7,213 bases of DNA from JANQPA01 sp964628385. Lineage in GTDB: Bacteria > Bacteroidota > Bacteroidia > Chitinophagales > Saprospiraceae. The stretch's first letter is position 1, and every line of letters begins with the position of its first letter. The notes beneath the pieces were generated by a model. That model was given only the letters and a program-made list of their open reading frames with translations. It ran no database searches and was not told the DNA's origin. The translations under genes and the position numbers were made by a program. Shown here piece after piece: positions 5,450 to 7,213 of the stretch. The DNA lies in the NCBI GenBank assembly GCA_964628385.1, contig CAZVOD010000137.1, positions 1 through 7,213 on the forward strand. Reading direction: 5' to 3'.

Positions 5450-6669
5450 TTACGAATAAAAAATTACCAGTAACTGTACTTTCCGGTTTCCTCGGCGCTG
5501 GCAAAACCACTTTGCTCAACCACGTCTTACACAATAAAGAAGGCTTAAAAGTAGCTGTCATCGTCAATGACATGAGTGAAGTGAATGTAGATGCTGAATT
5601 GGTGAAAAGTGAAAACACGCTATCCCGAACCGAAGAAAAGCTCGTTGAGATGAGCAACGGTTGTATCTGCTGTACACTTCGAGAAGACTTAATGATTGAG
5701 GTAGAACGATTGGCAAAAGAAAATCGCTTTGACTACTTACTCATAGAAAGTACTGGAATTAGTGAACCTGTCCCGGTTGCCCAAACATTCTCATTTGTAG
5801 ATGAAGCGAACGGCATTGACTTATCACGATTCAGCTACGTCGATACAATGGTAACAGTAGTTGATGCTTTCAATTTCTTCAGAGACTTTGGTAGTCCAGA
5901 AACCTTAATGGATAGGGAACTAACTAATATTGAAGGCGACTACAGAACCATTGTAAATCTGTTAACTGACCAAATCGAATTTGCTAATGTCATTATTTTG
6001 AATAAAATAGATTTGGTAACAGAGGAGCACCTTGGGATACTAAAAGCAGCCATTCATAAACTGAATCCATCTGCAAAGATCATTGAATCCAGTTTTAGTA
6101 AAGTTGCTACTAAGGAAATTTTAAATACAGGCTTGTTTAATTTTGAAGAAGCAGAACAAAGTGCAGGTTGGATTGAAGAACTGAATAAAGGCGAACATAC
6201 CCCCGAAACAGAAGAATACGGCATATCTTCCTTTGTTTATCGAAGCAAAAAACCCTTTGATCCAAAGCGTTTTTGGCATTATGTACGGCATAACTTTCCC
6301 AATAATATTATTCGGAGCAAGGGCTTGTTTTGGTTAGCTTCCAGACCTGGACAGGCTTTGGTTTGGAGTCAGGCAGGCGGTTCTCTAAGAGCTGATAGTG
6401 CAGGGGTCTGGTGGAGCAGTATGCCTTTTGAACAGCGGATTCGATATATAGATTTTGTTGAAAACCAAAAATACATTGAATCGCATTGGAATGAAAAATT
6501 TGGTGACAGAAAAAATGAGCTTGTATTTATCGGTCAAGATATGGACGAACAAAAAATAAGGGCCGAACTTGAAAGTTGTTTGTCAACTGATGAAGAACTA
6601 ATTGATGGTACCTGGAAACTAGGATATGACGATGAATGGCCTGTTCCAAGAGCATATGCTTTAAAATAA
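5446..6669 (+). CDS. COG0523 GTPase, long form (YciC/ZagA-type); putative zinc metallochaperone
   Basis: The 407-residue protein is a second G3E GTPase. Motifs are Walker A GFLGAGKT (14-21), switch region NDMSEVNVD (41-49), CxCC as GCICC (72-76), Walker B ESTG (101-104) and NKID (186-189). The C-terminal domain (from about 258) contains FWHYVRHNFPNNIIRSKGLF, a GLFWLASRPG stretch and WSQAGGSLRADSAGVWWSSM, features of the long YciC/ZagA branch induced by zinc starvation in Bacillus. No histidine-rich insert is seen. ATG 5446 was chosen over ATG 5431 because it overlaps the upstream TGA and gives MITNKKLPVTVLSGF, matching the first GTPase (MTLNQKLPVTLLSGF) residue for residue in length. It is the last gene of the operon; no strong terminator follows. 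Confidence 0.92.
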   Translation: MITNKKLPVTVLSGFLGAGKTTLLNHVLHNKEGLKVAVIVNDMSEVNVDAELVKSENTLSRTEEKLVEMSNGCICCTLREDLMIEVERLAKENRFDYLLIESTGISEPVPVAQTFSFVDEANGIDLSRFSYVDTMVTVVDAFNFFRDFGSPETLMDRELTNIEGDYRTIVNLLTDQIEFANVIILNKIDLVTEEHLGILKAAIHKLNPSAKIIESSFSKVATKEILNTGLFNFEEAEQSAGWIEELNKGEHTPETEEYGISSFVYRSKKPFDPKRFWHYVRHNFPNNIIRSKGLFWLASRPGQALVWSQAGGSLRADSAGVWWSSMPFEQRIRYIDFVENQKYIESHWNEKFGDRKNELVFIGQDMDEQKIRAELESCLSTDEELIDGTWKLGYDDEWPVPRAYALK

Positions 6670-6671
6670 GC

Positions 6672-6700
6672 AATGTATTGGCTACAACAATAATGTATTG
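6672..6700. repeat. 9-bp direct repeat AATGTATTG
   Basis: AATGTATTG occurs at 6672-6680 and 6692-6700, 20 bp apart start to start, directly after the last gene's stop. It could be a binding site pair or a small duplication; its AT-rich makeup means chance is also plausible. Confidence 0.4.
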
Positions 6701-6794
6701 AGCAATAGCGGATAAAGTAGTAAATCTTGACCTGTACGTTCAACAAATTTTCGTGGCACAGAGCAGCTAATCATATTGAAATCCGCTACTGCTC
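6700..6794. repeat. imperfect 14-bp inverted repeat spanning about 95 bp
   Basis: GAGCAATAGCGGAT (6700-6713) is complementary to ATCCGCTACTGCTC (6781-6794) at 13 of 14 positions, with 67 bp between. No target-site duplication is apparent at its edges. It may be the remains of a small inverted-repeat element or a long-loop transcript structure; no ORF with a recognisable product lies within it. Confidence 0.45.
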
Positions 6795-6846
6795 TTAATT
6801 TAGAACATTGGTGGTCGTTGAAAAAGAACTTATATAAAATCTACTT

Positions 6847-7002
6847 ATGACTATCAAAAAAATACTTACCTTCCTTCTTGTAATAGGCACTGTGTAGGTC
6901 ATGGTAAAAGAATTTAAAGGCTATTACCAGCAACTTGACATTAATAAAAACCCCCATTCAGATACCCTTTATCCCGCATTGTCATACCAAGGTGCCCGGT
7001 GA
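6847..7002 (+). pseudogene. possible remnant of a small secreted protein, interrupted by TAG
   Basis: ATG 6847 opens MTIKKILTFLLVIGTV, a good signal-peptide start (two lysines then a hydrophobic core), which meets TAG at 6895-6897. The same frame then continues with VMVKEFKGYYQQLDINKNPH and ends at TGA 7000-7002. Without the TAG it would encode about 51 residues. I recognise no family. It may be a decayed exported-protein gene or coincidence; the signal-like beginning is the only real support. Confidence 0.3.
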
Positions 7003-7015
7003 CGGTGTGACACTT

Positions 7016-7213
7016 CTACTCCTTAAACAGCCTCACCACCCCAAAAGAAGTATTCCGATGCACCGAAATCCAATACATCCCGGGAGGAATGGCATCAAGC
7101 TGCAAGGGCACCTGATCAGCCCCCTGACGAACGGTCTGCCGATGTACCATTTGGCCCAAAAGGGCGGACGATTAGTGAGCGTAATCCAGCTGTCTTCGTC
7201 TCGAAGGCCCCAT
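7016..7213 (-). pseudogene. C-terminal end of a T9SS-sorted protein, frameshifted, cut by window edge
   Basis: On the reverse strand a frame ending at TAG 7018-7016 encodes LGQMVHRQTVRQGADQVPLQ, then LDAIPPGMYWISVHRNTSFG and VVRLFKE. This matches the type IX secretion C-terminal sorting domain: GQ-x-V, then a V-x-L-x-L strand, PG-x-Y, and a short basic end. Such domains direct large secreted proteins across the Bacteroidota outer membrane, after which the domain is removed. The frame is blocked upstream by TAA at 7174-7172, but a neighbouring frame reads GLRSLIVRPF up to the window edge, which fits the preceding strand of the same domain. The two join if one extra base is removed around 7155-7166 (a CCC TTTT GGG run). 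It is either a decayed gene or a sequencing error. The body of the protein lies outside the window. Confidence 0.6.

Larger units (their letters stand above)
6670..6846. other. post-operon gap with short repeats, no gene called
   Basis: No recognisable gene lies here. A forward frame from 6731 to a TGA at 6848-6850 would encode about 39 residues ending NLEHWWSLKKNLYKIYL, but it lacks an ATG and matches nothing I know. No stem followed by a T-run is visible after the operon, so its transcription end is not defined by sequence. The repeats inside are listed separately. Confidence 0.5.

Noticed and set aside
6670..7213. CRISPR array, tRNA or rRNA
   Set aside because: No regularly spaced repeats and no recognisable RNA gene features were seen in this stretch.

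Overview
The window most likely comes from a member of the Bacteroidota. Three things point that way: the main promoter fits the phylum's TTG / TAnnTTTG pattern, start codons follow A-rich leaders with little Shine-Dalgarno signal, and the right edge carries a reverse-strand fragment resembling a type IX secretion (T9SS) C-terminal sorting domain. Nothing in the window fixes genus or species.

Layout. Bases 2-76 are the last codons of a gene entering from the left, probably a PIN-domain (VapC-like) protein. Bases 77-498 hold no gene I can support. Bases 499-564 form a control region: a predicted promoter (TTG 522-524, TATTTTTG 544-551) with one palindromic box on each promoter element (TGCCAATAGGTTGCA and TGCAACACTGTTGCA). 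From 625 to 6669 eight plus-strand genes are packed as one apparent operon: a short COG0523/CobW GTPase, a MerC-like membrane protein, a LolD/MacB-type ABC ATPase, its FtsX-like permease, a DUF3299-like membrane-anchored protein, a DUF1826 protein, a 63-residue small protein and a long COG0523 GTPase of the YciC/ZagA type. The last three are chained by ATGA stop/start overlaps. Bases 6670-7213 are gene-poor, with short repeats, an interrupted small ORF and the frameshifted T9SS fragment.

How the genes may work together. COG0523 GTPases, DUF1826 and MacB-like ABC/DUF3299 cassettes are each known from zinc-starvation (Zur) regulons in other bacteria. Finding them together behind a doubly palindromic promoter suggests a zinc-limitation operon. 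In that reading the ABC ATPase, permease and DUF3299 protein handle metal (or a metal carrier) at the envelope, the MerC-like protein is a second membrane component, and the two GTPases act as cytosolic metallochaperones or allocators. The metal, the transport direction and the regulator are inferred; no zur gene is present in the window. The main novelty candidates are the promoter architecture, the small protein coupled to the second GTPase, the histidine-rich permease loop together with the absence of the usual separate His-rich periplasmic protein, and the HxD...H pattern in the DUF1826 protein.
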